DNA of 64,000 bases from Planktotalea sp. (GCF_018607995.1 NZ_JABBAL010000023.1:124001-188000); one strand, 5' to 3'; positions 36,086 to 45,826 are shown, counted from the first letter of the stretch. Program-made: numbers and translations. Notes: generated by a model from the sequence alone, not told the origin.

Positions 36086-37546
36086 ATGAGTCCGCACCGC
36101 AAGCATTTTGCACTTTGTGTTCTTGCGGGCCTCAGCTTTACGAGTGCGCAAGCACCGCTTGGTATCTGGCCCGGCGTTTTGTTCGGTTTCGCCCTCTCGG
36201 TCTGGTTGCTACGCGCCAGCGCCTCCCCCCGCCGCGCGCTTTGGACAGGGTGGAGCATTGGCGCAAGCTATTTTGCAACCTCGCTGATCTGGATCGTCGA
36301 ACCCTTCCTAGTGGATTTCGCTGCAACCGCGTGGATGGCCCCGTTTGCTTTGTTTCTCATGGCCAGCGGACTTGCCTTGTTTTGGGCTGTGCCTTTCTGG
36401 GGGGCCGCCAAGCTCGGCAAACCTGTCACCATATTGGCCCTTTGGCCCCTTGCAGAATATGCGCACAGCGTATTGTTCTCGGGGTTTCCATGGGGATTGA
36501 GTGCCTACGCTTGGGTCGACACGCCCATCGCGCAGATTGCAGCATGGCTTGGCCCTCACGGACTTGGTGCGCTCACTTTGGCGCTCGCGGCTTTACCCGT
36601 TTTCGTCGGGCTACGCCTTGGCGGCGCGCTGGGACTTGCGGGCTTGCTTGGTTTAGCAGGCTTGGGGTTGATGCGCCTTGGCGACACGCCGCCACAGACC
36701 GATGATGCGCCAATCATCCGGCTCACCCAACCCAATGCGCCACAACATCAAAAATGGGACCCTGACTATGCACCCATTTTCTTTCGCCGCCTCACACTCG
36801 CCACCGCAGCCGCCCCACGCCCCGATTTAGTCGTTTGGCCGGAGACGTCACTGCCAACCTGGCTCAATGATGCCGACCAAGCCTTGGAACTGATTACAGA
36901 CGCCGCAGCAGGCGTACCCGTTCTAATCGGCGCTCAAAGATACGAAGGCCTGCGCGCCTATAACAGCCTCGCTTTGCTCGATGAAGCGGGCCGGATTAGC
37001 CAGATCTATGACAAACATCATCTTGTGCCTTTCGGAGAATATCTTCCCTTAGAAGCGGTTTTTAGCAAGTTTGGCATGGGTGTTTTGGCGGAAACCTATA
37101 GCGGCTTCACCCCCGGTGCAGGCCCTGCGCTGATAGATCTCGGGCCCATCGGCAAGGCCTTGGCCCTGATTTGCTACGAGGCTGTTTTCCCACATCAAAT
37201 GACCAGTGCTGACGGGCGACCGCGGTTCTTATTGCATGTCACCAATGATGCGTGGTTCGGCACGTGGTCGGGGCCTTACCAACATCTCGCGCAAGCGCAA
37301 TTTCGCGCGATTGAGCAAGGTCTGCCACTGCTGCGCAGTGCCAATACGGGAATCACCGCTTCAATCGATGCCAATGGGCAGATCCTAAGCAGTTTGGCGC
37401 TTGGCAAAAGCGGATATTTGGACGCGGCGCTGCCACCGCGCTTTACCCCAACCCTTTATGCACGTTTCGCAGACATACCTGCGCTCTTGATCCTACTCGC
37501 TCTCTTTTGTGTCACAATTTTGCCTTACCGATCGCCGAAACGTTGA
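36086..37546 (+). CDS. lnt: Apolipoprotein N-acyltransferase
   Basis: Inner-membrane enzyme adding the third acyl chain to lipoproteins. 486 aa with several hydrophobic helices over residues 1-210 (for example LAGLSFTSAQAPLGIWPGVLFG) and one near the C-terminus (PALLILLALFCVTILPY), surrounding a nitrilase domain. Catalytic triad positions are visible: Glu in VVWPETSLPTWL, Lys in YDKHHLVPFGEYLP and Cys in LALICYEAVFP. Starts four bases after corC, so it is co-transcribed. Confidence 0.95.
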   Translation: MSPHRKHFALCVLAGLSFTSAQAPLGIWPGVLFGFALSVWLLRASASPRRALWTGWSIGASYFATSLIWIVEPFLVDFAATAWMAPFALFLMASGLALFWAVPFWGAAKLGKPVTILALWPLAEYAHSVLFSGFPWGLSAYAWVDTPIAQIAAWLGPHGLGALTLALAALPVFVGLRLGGALGLAGLLGLAGLGLMRLGDTPPQTDDAPIIRLTQPNAPQHQKWDPDYAPIFFRRLTLATAAAPRPDLVVWPETSLPTWLNDADQALELITDAAAGVPVLIGAQRYEGLRAYNSLALLDEAGRISQIYDKHHLVPFGEYLPLEAVFSKFGMGVLAETYSGFTPGAGPALIDLGPIGKALALICYEAVFPHQMTSADGRPRFLLHVTNDAWFGTWSGPYQHLAQAQFRAIEQGLPLLRSANTGITASIDANGQILSSLALGKSGYLDAALPPRFTPTLYARFADIPALLILLALFCVTILPYRSPKR

Positions 37547-37583
37547 CGCACGGATCAAGCAGATCTAAGGGATACTAAAGACT

Positions 37584-37626
37584 GCCACAACGGCTTCCTG
37601 ACGTGGCGGATAAATCTACTGGAGCA
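37584..37626 (+). ncRNA. SAM/SAH-type riboswitch upstream of metK
   Basis: GCCACAACGGCTTCCTGACG, then GTGGC closes a hairpin (GCCAC pairs with GTGGC), and after a short linker TGGAGCA includes the metK ribosome-binding site. As I recall, the SAM/SAH riboswitch of Rhodobacterales carries CACAACGGCUUCCUG.CGUG followed by UGGAGCA, with a pseudoknot that hides the Shine-Dalgarno sequence when ligand is bound. The location in front of metK fits: high SAM would repress SAM synthetase translation. Confidence 0.9.
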
Positions 37627-37632
37627 TTATCC

Positions 37633-38814
37633 ATGACACGTCAAAACTACACCTTCACCTCGGAGTCCGTCTCTGAAGGTCATCCTGATAAAATTTGCGA
37701 TCGAATTTCCGACGCCGTTCTCGACGCGTTCCTTACAGAGGAGCCCGAAGCACGCGTTGCTGCAGAAACTTTCGCCACGACCAACCGCGTCGTCATAGGT
37801 GGTGAAGTGGGGTTGGCCGATCAATCCAAGCTCAAAGAATACATGGGCAAGATCGAAGATATCGCGCGCGCTTGCATCAAAGATGTGGGCTACGAGCAAG
37901 ACAAGTTTCACCATGCAACGGTCGAAATTACCAACCTTTTGCATGAGCAATCTGCACACATCGCGCAAGGTGTTGACTCAAGTGCGAATAAAGATGAAGG
38001 CGCTGGCGATCAAGGTATCATGTTCGGCTATGCAACGAGCGAAACAGACGCGCTTATGCCCGCGCCAATCCAGTACTCCCACGCGATCCTGCGTCGTCTT
38101 GCAGAGGTGCGCAAGAACGGCACCGAACCAACTCTTGGGCCTGACGCGAAGAGCCAACTGTCTGTAAACTACAAAGACGGCAAGCCCGTTGGGGTATCCT
38201 CTATCGTTTTGTCCACTCAGCACCTTGATGAGGATATGACATCCGATGATGTACGCACAGTTGTTGAACCCTACATTCTTGAGGTTCTGCCTAATGGTTG
38301 GATCACGGATCTAACAGAGTGGCACGTAAACCCAACAGGGAAATTTGTAATCGGTGGCCCTGACGGCGACGCTGGCCTCACTGGCCGCAAGATTATTGTC
38401 GACACCTACGGCGGCGCGGCTCCTCATGGTGGCGGCGCGTTCTCCGGCAAAGACCCTACCAAGGTTGACCGCTCCGCCGCTTATGCCGCGCGCTACCTCG
38501 CGAAGAACGTTGTTGCGGCTGGCATGGCTAAACGCTGCACAATCCAGCTATCCTATGCGATTGGTGTGTCCAAGCCGTTGTCGATCTATTGCGACACATT
38601 CGGGACAGGCCAAGTTCACGAGACCGCAATAGAAAAAGCGATTGAACAGTGCATGGACCTGACCCCACGCGGTATTCGTGAGCATCTGCAAATGAACCGT
38701 CCAATCTATGAGCGCACGGCAGCCTATGGTCACTTCGGTCGTGAGCCTGATGCTGATGGTGGTTTCTCTTGGGAGAAAACTGATCTGAGCGAAGCGCTTA
38801 AAGCGGCGGTCTAA
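37633..38814 (+). CDS. metK: S-adenosylmethionine synthetase
   Basis: Makes SAM from methionine and ATP; cytoplasmic tetramer. 393 aa from ATG 37633, since [20 protein letters not shown] is the canonical start and GGAG lies nine bases upstream inside the riboswitch; the track adds ten residues of leader. Further motifs: [58 protein letters not shown]. Probably controlled at translation initiation by the riboswitch. Ends before a strong bidirectional terminator. Confidence 0.97.
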   Translation: MTRQNYTFTSESVSEGHPDKICDRISDAVLDAFLTEEPEARVAAETFATTNRVVIGGEVGLADQSKLKEYMGKIEDIARACIKDVGYEQDKFHHATVEITNLLHEQSAHIAQGVDSSANKDEGAGDQGIMFGYATSETDALMPAPIQYSHAILRRLAEVRKNGTEPTLGPDAKSQLSVNYKDGKPVGVSSIVLSTQHLDEDMTSDDVRTVVEPYILEVLPNGWITDLTEWHVNPTGKFVIGGPDGDAGLTGRKIIVDTYGGAAPHGGGAFSGKDPTKVDRSAAYAARYLAKNVVAAGMAKRCTIQLSYAIGVSKPLSIYCDTFGTGQVHETAIEKAIEQCMDLTPRGIREHLQMNRPIYERTAAYGHFGREPDADGGFSWEKTDLSEALKAAV

Positions 38815-38828
38815 ATTCCTTTTCAAAA

Positions 38829-38876
38829 CGCAAAAAAAATGCCCTGCCGCACCAAGCAGTAGGGCATTTTTGTATT
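38829..38876. terminator. Bidirectional rho-independent terminator after metK
   Basis: AAAAAAAATGCCCTGCCGC, a short loop, then GCAGTAGGGCATTTTTGTATTTT. The stem is flanked by A-run and T-run, so it can terminate metK from the left and the convergent DUF1801 gene from the right. Confidence 0.9.
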
Positions 38877-38886
38877 TTAAAACTAC

Positions 38887-39312
38887 CTACCACCCAGCGC
38901 GATCCCAATGATAGGTCGATGCCATCGCCACTACTGCGCGTGTCAGTAACTCTGGCACATCGGTGGCGAGATCAAGCGACACAGCCCTATTGCCTGAGTA
39001 GTGAAATTCACTCGGGAAGGCCTCGCGCATCCGTTCCACCAAATCTGTATTGCAGTTGAAGAAAAGCGTGCATTGGTTTGGAATTTTCTGCTTCCACGCC
39101 ATTCGTATCGTGCTGCCCGCTTTGCTCTGGGATGTTAGATACGAAGGCTCGCCCCATTTCAACGTCTCATGCAACGCACCAATTTCAAGGCGCACGGCCT
39201 CTTCAAAAATGATCTCGCGCAGGACGTCGAACTTGGCTTGTGCCGCAACAGGATAGGTTGCGAAAACCGCTTTCACATCTTGCGGCATATCGGGAAGAGC
39301 CAGCGTTTCCAT
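38887..39312 (-). CDS. DUF1801 domain-containing protein
   Basis: 141 aa. DUF1801 (YdhG-like) features include FDVLREIIFEEAVR, the EIGALHETLKWGEPSYLTSQS segment with the usual Trp-Gly-x-Pro, CTLFFNCNTDLVERMRE and AVSLDLATDVP. Function of the family is unknown; small cytoplasmic domain. Its start overlaps the stop of the AraC/GyrI-like ORF (TAATG), so the two were transcribed together. Confidence 0.85.
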   Translation of the reverse strand: METLALPDMPQDVKAVFATYPVAAQAKFDVLREIIFEEAVRLEIGALHETLKWGEPSYLTSQSKAGSTIRMAWKQKIPNQCTLFFNCNTDLVERMREAFPSEFHYSGNRAVSLDLATDVPELLTRAVVAMASTYHWDRAGW

Positions 39313-39899
39313 TAGACCACCTCAATCGGCAAACGAATTTCAGAGAGCAATTCAGCAGGTGCAGTTTGCGATGGATCGTTCAAATAGGCCTCAAGGATCA
39401 GCGCATCTCCTAGCTCATATCCGCTTTCGGGCAACCACACGCCAAACAACCAATCATAAGCGGCTCGCATCTCTGAATATGGGCCCTTGTGGCTGAGCAC
39501 AGCGTAGGTCCCACCTTCGATCTCAAGTTGCTTCAGCGAACCGATCGGCGCTTCAGCCTGCCCGAAAAGCCCGACAGCGGTAGAGCGCAATTCATTTTCT
39601 GACAACGCATCTGGATCATCGAAGAACACACCATAGGCACCAATCAACTCGCCCATTTTGCCCGCCTCACCCAGCGTGGCCATCAGCGTGCCAAAGGCTT
39701 GATCAATGCCCATATAGCTGCCTGTGCGGTGTGCACCTAGCGCGTGACTTAAAGACAGGTCACGCAATTGCATCGGGAATGCGCCTGCGTTCGCCAAGCG
39801 TGCGGCGTTGAGCAATTCCATATGCGAACCGGTCTTGCGATAGTTCCCTGGTGAGGTGCCATAGCTTTCAGAAAACGCGCACGAAAATACGATATCCAT
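39312..39899 (-). pseudogene. AraC-family regulator remnant with GyrI-like effector domain, N-terminus lost
   Basis: 195 codons. The first residues SCAFSESYGTSPGNYRKTG match the end of an AraC helix-turn-helix domain, but the preceding about 90 residues of such a domain are missing: upstream frames to 40077 contain stops and only scattered fragments. The rest (LRDLSLSHALGAHRTGSYMGI through GGTYAVLSHKGPYSEMRAAYDWLFGVWLPESGYEL) is a complete GyrI-like effector-binding domain. An internal ATG at 39821 could still express that domain alone. I therefore call it a probable pseudogene, with an active effector-domain protein as the alternative. Confidence 0.55.
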
Positions 39900-40077
39900 C
39901 GGCCTCTTCGCCGCGAGCCGCAGTTTCCCCGAGGCCTAAAGCCTGCTCCGACAGATCACATGGCCCTTCTGCAAAACCTGTTGCGCGTAACCTCACTCAA
40001 TGCGCGACACATTGCGATGGCGTTCTGCGCCCGCGCCCTTTACGCTGACATCGTCGAGCATCAAAGCGAACACCTGA

Positions 40078-41289
40078 ATGTCATCACGTCTACCCATCTT
40101 TTTCATTGTTGCGACTGTTGCAATCGATGCGATGGGCATCGGGTTGATCATGCCCGTGATGCCCGATCTTTTGCGCGAAGTGGACGGAGGCAATCTGAGC
40201 GAGGCGGCTATTTGGGGCGGTATCCTCGCCACGACATTCGCGGTGATGCAGTTCCTGTTCGGCCCTGTCATCGGCTCGCTTAGCGATCAATACGGGCGCA
40301 AACCGATCCTCGTGGTGTCGCTGGTAATCATGGCCCTAGTATATGCGATGTCCGCACTAACAACCAGCATTTGGGTGCTCTTCATCGGGCGCATCCTTGG
40401 CGGAATATCCTCTGCCACCCACGCTACAGCCGCAGCCTATATGGCAGATGTGTCCAAACCAGATGAGAAGGCTGCGAACTTTGGCCTCATTGGCGCGGGG
40501 TTCGGGATCGGTTTTGTGCTTGGCCCCGTTGTTGGCGGTCTATTAGCCGAATTCGGCACACGCGCGCCGTTCTGGGCCGCGGGAGCGCTAGCGCTATCGA
40601 ATGCTGCACTGGGATGGTTTGTATTGCGCGAAAGCGTGACGGACGCGACCCGACGCGCCTTCAGCTGGACACGCGCAAATCCGTTTGGGGCTTTCAAATC
40701 CATCACCAGCTTTCCGGGCCTCGGCCCTTTGTTGCTGGTCTATTTCTTCTATCAAATCGGCACGGTCGTTTACCCCTCCGTCTGGGCTTTCTACGGCGTG
40801 GAGCGTTTTGATTGGTCGCCAAGCATGATCGGCGTGTCACTCGCGATTTTCGGCCTGTGCTTTGCTTTCGTGCAAGGCGTGCTTGTGCAACCCTCAATCC
40901 GCCGTTTTGGGCATCGCAAAACTGTGGTCATCGGCCTCGCGCTAGAGGCAACGACCCTCTTCATCTTCGCTGCGATTACATCGGGCACGTCGCTCTTGCT
41001 GCTGATCCCCCTGACCGCCCTTGGCGCAGTTGGAATGCCCGCTTTGCAAGGGATTATGTCGCGCCGCGTCAGCGACGATGCTCAGGGCGAGTTCCAAGGC
41101 GTACTCACCTCCGTCAATTCCCTTGCGGCGATCATGGCCCCCCTCGTGATGACCCGTAGTTTTGCCTATTTCACAGATCCGGAGACACCGATCTATCTGC
41201 CCGGTGCGCCCTTCATTATTGCAGGGACCTTGATGATGGTCGCAGTGCTGATCTTTCAACTGCGCAAACGTGCGCCTGCCACCTCATAA
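40078..41289 (+). CDS. TetA-like MFS drug efflux transporter
   Basis: 403 aa, twelve hydrophobic segments. DHA1/TCR features: VAIDAMGIGLIMPVMPDLLRE in helix 1, GSLSDQYGRKPILV (motif A of the major facilitator superfamily) after helix 2, and GIGFVLGPVVGGLLAEFG in helix 5 (motif C of drug/proton antiporters). Close in pattern to tetracycline exporters, but many roseobacter relatives are uncharacterised and the substrate is not predictable. Inner membrane. Divergent from the AraC remnant, which might once have regulated it. Confidence 0.88.
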   Translation: MSSRLPIFFIVATVAIDAMGIGLIMPVMPDLLREVDGGNLSEAAIWGGILATTFAVMQFLFGPVIGSLSDQYGRKPILVVSLVIMALVYAMSALTTSIWVLFIGRILGGISSATHATAAAYMADVSKPDEKAANFGLIGAGFGIGFVLGPVVGGLLAEFGTRAPFWAAGALALSNAALGWFVLRESVTDATRRAFSWTRANPFGAFKSITSFPGLGPLLLVYFFYQIGTVVYPSVWAFYGVERFDWSPSMIGVSLAIFGLCFAFVQGVLVQPSIRRFGHRKTVVIGLALEATTLFIFAAITSGTSLLLLIPLTALGAVGMPALQGIMSRRVSDDAQGEFQGVLTSVNSLAAIMAPLVMTRSFAYFTDPETPIYLPGAPFIIAGTLMMVAVLIFQLRKRAPATS

Positions 41290-41366
41290 AATCCACTAAA
41301 TGTCGGAAACGGGCTTGTCTGTTGGCTGTGCTTGGTCAAACCTGAGCGCAAGTTTAGGAGAACACA

Positions 41367-42452
41367 ATGCCCACAATAAAAGCCGCCGTATGCCATGAAT
41401 TTGGCACCCCATTGTCCGTTGAGGACGTGCAGTTACGCGCGCCTGAAATGGGTGAGATTGAAGTCACGCTCGAAGCCTGCGCGATCTGCCATTCCGACAT
41501 TTCCTATGCGGGCGGCGCTTGGGGCGGCTCCCTGCCTGCGGTCTATGGACATGAAGCGGCGGGTAAGATCACCAGCGTTGGCGGTGGCGTGCGCGGATTG
41601 GCTGAGGGCGATAGCGTGGTTGTCACCCTTATCCGCGCCTGTGGCAATTGCGTGTGTTGCGCGGGCGGTGCACCGACTTTGTGCGAGACACCTTATGACG
41701 GCGATCTCGGGCCTTTGAAGACCGCAGATGGCGGCAAGTTGCATCAGGCGATGGCCTGCGGCGCGTTTGCGGAAAAGGTCGTTGTCGATCAGCGCCAAGT
41801 CGTCAAAATCGCTGAAGATATTCCGAAAGATGCGGCCGCCCTGCTGGCCTGCGGCGTAATCACAGGTGTGGGTGCAGTGGTCAACGCAGCCAAGCTGACA
41901 GCGGGTCAGGATGTTGTGGTGATTGGCGCGGGCGGTGTTGGTTTGAACGCCATTCAAGGCGCACGGATCGCGGGTGCGCGCCGCATCGTGGCTGTCGATA
42001 TGAGCGAAGAAAAGCTTACGATCGCAAAGGAGTTCGGTGCGACCGACGGCGTGCTGGCTACCGGTGACAAACCATGGCGCGACGCGAAGGCGGCCATCGG
42101 GCGCGGTGCGGATGCGGTGATCGTAACTGTTGGTGTTGCGGCGGCCTACACAGACGCCGCACGCTACCTCGCCTATGGCGGCAAGGTGGTCATGGTCGGC
42201 ATGCCGGCGACAGGTGCCAAATCCGAATATGAGGCAGCGAATTTCGCCGCCGTCGGTCAGTCGATGATCGGCTCCAAAATGGGCGACGCAGTAATTCAAC
42301 GCGACATCCCGTGGATGGTCGATATGTATAGCCAAGGACGTTTGAAGCTGGACGAGCTGATCTCTGGCCGTTGGTCGCTTGATCAGATCAACGAAGCGAT
42401 TGAGGACACGAAATCAGGCTCTGCCAAACGCAATGTGATCATGTTCAAATGA
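41367..42452 (+). CDS. Zinc-dependent alcohol dehydrogenase
   Basis: 361 aa, class III/MDR zinc dehydrogenase. Catalytic zinc ligands in EACAICHSDIS and YGHEAAGKI, structural zinc cysteines in ACGNCVCCAGGAPTLC, NAD-binding VVIGAGGVGLNAIQGARI with the following acidic VDMS, and the ACGVITGVGAVVNAA segment. ATG 41367 has TTTAGGAG upstream. It overlaps the enolase-superfamily gene by ATGA, so the two act in one pathway, possibly oxidation of a sugar-derived or hydroxy compound followed by dehydration. Confidence 0.9.
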   Translation: MPTIKAAVCHEFGTPLSVEDVQLRAPEMGEIEVTLEACAICHSDISYAGGAWGGSLPAVYGHEAAGKITSVGGGVRGLAEGDSVVVTLIRACGNCVCCAGGAPTLCETPYDGDLGPLKTADGGKLHQAMACGAFAEKVVVDQRQVVKIAEDIPKDAAALLACGVITGVGAVVNAAKLTAGQDVVVIGAGGVGLNAIQGARIAGARRIVAVDMSEEKLTIAKEFGATDGVLATGDKPWRDAKAAIGRGADAVIVTVGVAAAYTDAARYLAYGGKVVMVGMPATGAKSEYEAANFAAVGQSMIGSKMGDAVIQRDIPWMVDMYSQGRLKLDELISGRWSLDQINEAIEDTKSGSAKRNVIMFK

Positions 42453-43681
42453 AGCTGCAAGACCTCGATATCATCGTTACCGCCCCCCCTGCCCCGGGTT
42501 GGGGTGGGCGCTACTGGATCCTCGTCAAAGTCACGACAGACACGGGGATAACCGGCTGGGGTGAATGCTATGCCTCCTCCATCGGGCCAGATGCGATGCG
42601 CCCCGTGATCGAGGACGTGTTCAAGCGGCACATGCAAGGCGAGAACCCTGAAAACATCGAGCTGATGTTCCGTCGCGCCTATTCCTCCGGCTTCACGCAA
42701 CGCCCTGACCTGACGGTCATGGGTGCGTTTTCGGGACTGGAGATTGCCTGCTGGGACATCCTCGGTAAAGCGCGCGAGCGTCCTGTCTACGCGTTGCTTG
42801 GCGGGCAAATGAACGAGCGCATCCGCGCCTACACCTACCTCTACCCTCTACCGCACCACGACATGGCCGCCTTCTGGACCTCCCCCGAAATGGCCGCAGA
42901 ATCCGCCGCTGATGCCGTCGCGCGTGGCTACACGGCGGTCAAATTCGACCCCGCCGGCCCCTACACGATGCGCGGCGGCCACATGCCTGCGATGAGCGAC
43001 ATCAGTCAATCCGTCGCCTTCTGCAAAGCCATCCGTGAGGCTGTGGGCGACAAGGCCGATCTGCTCTTTGGCACGCACGGCCAGTTCAACACCGCCGGCG
43101 CAATCCGCCTTGGCCAAGCGCTGGAACCCTACTCACCCCTTTGGTTCGAAGAACCCACCCCCCCCGATCACATCGAGGACATGGCCCGCGTCGCGCGTAA
43201 TGTGCGCATCCCTGTGGCGACCGGTGAGCGGATGACGACTAAGTCGGAATTCGCGACAGTCCTGCGCGCAGGCGCTGCTGAAATCTTGCAACCCGCTTTG
43301 GGTCGGGCTGGCGGTATATGGGAGATGAAAAAGACCGCAGCTATCGCTGAAGTCTTCAACGCGCAAATGGCGCCGCATCTTTATGCTGGACCTGTGGAAT
43401 GGGCCGCGAACATCCACCTCGCGGCCTCCATCCCGAACATCTTGATGGCAGAAACGATTGAAACGCCGTTTCACGACGCGCTGATCAAAAGCACACTCAA
43501 AGTCGAGGACGGGTTCATCACCCCACCGACAACGCCCGGTCTGGGCATCAGCGTCGACGAAGAGCTTGCCCGCGCGCATCCCTACACAGGCGATGGGCTA
43601 CATTTGCAAATGCAGGAAGAGCCGTGTGACTACGCGAATGGCAACAACTTTGAAGGCGGCGCACCTGCCCCCAAAGACTAA
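42449..43681 (+). CDS. Enolase-superfamily sugar-acid dehydratase (mandelate racemase/muconate lactonizing type)
   Basis: 410 aa. N-terminal cap (about 1-130: WGGRYWILVKVTTDTGITGWGECYAS) and TIM barrel. Candidate catalytic residues: Lys in YTAVKFDPAG, the GTHGQFN strand end, Glu in WFEEPTPPD, Glu in VATGERMTTK and His in MAPHLYAGPVEW. The THGQ and APHLYAGP forms resemble ManD/RspA and galactonate dehydratase-like groups, so dehydration of a sugar acid is likely but the substrate is open. Co-transcribed with the alcohol dehydrogenase through a four-base overlap. Confidence 0.85.
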   Translation: MKLQDLDIIVTAPPAPGWGGRYWILVKVTTDTGITGWGECYASSIGPDAMRPVIEDVFKRHMQGENPENIELMFRRAYSSGFTQRPDLTVMGAFSGLEIACWDILGKARERPVYALLGGQMNERIRAYTYLYPLPHHDMAAFWTSPEMAAESAADAVARGYTAVKFDPAGPYTMRGGHMPAMSDISQSVAFCKAIREAVGDKADLLFGTHGQFNTAGAIRLGQALEPYSPLWFEEPTPPDHIEDMARVARNVRIPVATGERMTTKSEFATVLRAGAAEILQPALGRAGGIWEMKKTAAIAEVFNAQMAPHLYAGPVEWAANIHLAASIPNILMAETIETPFHDALIKSTLKVEDGFITPPTTPGLGISVDEELARAHPYTGDGLHLQMQEEPCDYANGNNFEGGAPAPKD

Positions 43682-43689
43682 GGCTGATC

Positions 43690-43752
43690 TTGATCTTTCC
43701 AAACAAGCTCCCGGCCCCTTAGGGCCGGAATTCTAATTTTCTAGAAAATTTG
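43690..43752. repeat. Dispersed repeat plus two palindromes between convergent genes
   Basis: TGATCTTTCCAAACAAGCT (repeat core) is followed by CCGGCCC-CTTA-GGGCCGG at 43709-43726, a GC hairpin, and then AATTTTCTAGAAAATT at 43735-43750, a perfect 16-bp palindrome. It lies between the convergent dehydratase and acyl-CoA synthetase genes and probably ends transcription from one or both. Confidence 0.65.
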
Positions 43753-43754
43753 CG

Positions 43755-45635
43755 CTAGCCCGCAACGCGCTCCCAAGGGCGAATGAAAGAGCCGAGCACG
43801 TCGGTAATCGCGCTGTCCTCATCTGAAGACGCAGACAATTGCGCGACCAATCCGCGTTTCTTGTCATCCACAACGGAGACGACACGCGCCTCAACACCTG
43901 CTTTCTCAAGCGCGCCGTTATACACACGCGTAATCGCGGATTTGCGCAGATCCGGCTTGAACACTTTGCCCACAGCCGTCTTTGGCAATTCTTCCAGAAT
44001 GGTCATATGTTTGGGCTGCGCTGCACGTTCGTGCACGTTGGTTTTGCAAAACTCCATCAGCTCCGCCTCTGTAACGCTTGCACCTGCGACCAACTCAACG
44101 AACGCGCAAGGCACTTCACCCGCATGCGCATCTGGCTGACCAATCGCCCCCGCGAAAGCGACGGCTTTGTGGCCCAGCAAGGCCTCTTCAATTTCCGCAG
44201 GATCAATGTTGTGACCGCCGCGAATGATCAAATCTTTCGCACGGCCTGTGATCCACAAATAATTATCGGAATCAAAGCGACCTAAGTCGCCTGTGCGCAA
44301 ATATTCACCATGAAACAAATCCCGGTTCTTGTCTTCTTCAGTATAGGTCGCACCGACAGAGACACCCGGATTGGAAATGCAAATCTCGCCCACTTCGTCC
44401 ACCGCACATTCAAGCGGCCCATCTGGTGTATCTTTGAGGATTTTCACATCGCAATAGGGGAAGGTCATCCCGATAGACCCAACCTTCTTTTCCCCCTCAG
44501 GCGGGTTGATTGAGACCAGACAGGTTGCTTCCGTCAGGCCATAGCCTTCGACGATCTGCACGCCCGTGGCTTCCTCAAATCGCTTGAATAACTCCAAAGG
44601 TAGCGGCGCGGAGCCGGAGAACGCAGTTTTCACAGAGCTTACATCGGCATCAATCGGACGCTGCATCAGCGCAGAGATCGCGGTCGGCACGGTAATGATG
44701 AAACTAATTTTCCAACGCTCAACAAGTTTCCAGAAGTTGTCGAACACGCCGTCGCCACGATAGCCTTGCGGGGTTGGGAAAACCACATGCGCACCACTTG
44801 AAATAGCCGCCATCAAAATCACGTGCACCGCGAAAACATGGAACAAAGGCAGCGGACAAATCACGTTGTCGTCTTCTGTAAACAGCAACTCGTGACCCAG
44901 CCAGCCATTATAGATCATCCCGTTATAGGTATGCTGCGCGACCTTGGGCATGCCCGTCGTGCCACCTGTGTGGAAATAAGCGGCGACGCGATCGGCTTTG
45001 CTATCTGCAAAGTCCAGTGTCGTGTTCTGTTGTGCAACTTCGCGGACGAAATTCAGCACTTTGGCATGGTGTGCGACAGGGTTTTTCGGACGCACCAAAG
45101 GCACGATCCAGCTTTTGGGTGGCGTGAGGTAGCGGTTGAGATCCACCTCAAGCACGGTCTTCACGTTTGGTGCATGGCGCACCGCTTCAGCGGTCTTTTG
45201 CGCGACATCCGTTTTCGGGAACGCCTTCAAAGTTACCACGACTTTCGCGCCCGTCTCGCGCAGTATTGCTGCGATTTGATCTGCTTCCAAAAGCGGATTG
45301 ATTGGGTTTACGATTCCCGCGACCATCCCGCCAAGCAAGGCCAAAGTTGTCTCATTCGCGTTCGGGAGGATGTAGGCCACGACATCCTTCTCGCCAACAC
45401 CGAGTTTGCGAAACAGGTTCGCCGTTTGCACGGTTTTGTCGTGCAGCTCGGACCAGCTTAACGTTTCTGCCTTATCGGTTGGGCCTGAAAACAACTGATA
45501 GCTGACAGCCGAGTGGTTCGGAAATTTCGTCGCCGTGCGGCTGAGTAATCCGTAAAGCGTCGTGGGCACGTCGCGCTCTGACCACGGCATTTCCGCTTCT
45601 AAGGCTATCTTGTCTGCAATGGATGCAAATCCCAT
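43755..45635 (-). CDS. Acyl-CoA synthetase (AMP-forming)
   Basis: 626 aa from ATG 45635 (MGFASIADKIALEAEMPWSER); the track start lies in the upstream region. ANL superfamily: phosphate loop FHTGGTTGMPKVAQHT, EGYGLTEATCLVS, ATP-binding YLRTGDLGRFDSDNYLWITGR followed by AKDLIIRGGHNIDPAEIE, and the C-terminal catalytic lysine region ELPKTAVGKVFKPDLR. Activates a fatty or other carboxylic acid to its CoA thioester. Alone on the minus strand, facing the dehydratase gene. Confidence 0.92.
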   Translation of the reverse strand: MGFASIADKIALEAEMPWSERDVPTTLYGLLSRTATKFPNHSAVSYQLFSGPTDKAETLSWSELHDKTVQTANLFRKLGVGEKDVVAYILPNANETTLALLGGMVAGIVNPINPLLEADQIAAILRETGAKVVVTLKAFPKTDVAQKTAEAVRHAPNVKTVLEVDLNRYLTPPKSWIVPLVRPKNPVAHHAKVLNFVREVAQQNTTLDFADSKADRVAAYFHTGGTTGMPKVAQHTYNGMIYNGWLGHELLFTEDDNVICPLPLFHVFAVHVILMAAISSGAHVVFPTPQGYRGDGVFDNFWKLVERWKISFIITVPTAISALMQRPIDADVSSVKTAFSGSAPLPLELFKRFEEATGVQIVEGYGLTEATCLVSINPPEGEKKVGSIGMTFPYCDVKILKDTPDGPLECAVDEVGEICISNPGVSVGATYTEEDKNRDLFHGEYLRTGDLGRFDSDNYLWITGRAKDLIIRGGHNIDPAEIEEALLGHKAVAFAGAIGQPDAHAGEVPCAFVELVAGASVTEAELMEFCKTNVHERAAQPKHMTILEELPKTAVGKVFKPDLRKSAITRVYNGALEKAGVEARVVSVVDDKKRGLVAQLSASSDEDSAITDVLGSFIRPWERVAG

Positions 45636-45773
45636 GGTTGCTCCTCCCCTGAACCATAACACTCTCGCGCGCATGTACACACGTTTGCGCTAAGATGAGC
45701 AAAGGGCACCCTAAAGGCAAGCATTCCCAAGGGTAGTTTTGCGCCAAACCTATGACTTACCGGCCATCTCACG

Positions 45774-45803
45774 AAAAAGGGAGCCGCCAAACTGCTCCCC
45801 TTC
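45774..45803 (-). terminator. Rho-independent terminator after the LysM remnant
   Basis: On the minus strand GGGAGC, nine bases, GCTCCC, then TTTTTCG. It starts just after the stop of the LysM-like reading frame. Confidence 0.85.
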
Positions 45804-45826
45804 AAACTGTTTCAGATCGTGTAAGC

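Noticed and set aside
41433-42335. 300-aa ORF antisense to the alcohol dehydrogenase
   Set aside because: Overlaps a complete zinc dehydrogenase; no family sequence in the antisense frame.
43755-45680. Longer N-termini offered by the ORF track (for example acyl-CoA synthetase, trmB, crotonase, LysM)
   Set aside because: Family start positions, ribosome sites or overlaps with upstream genes favour the shorter starts given in the features.
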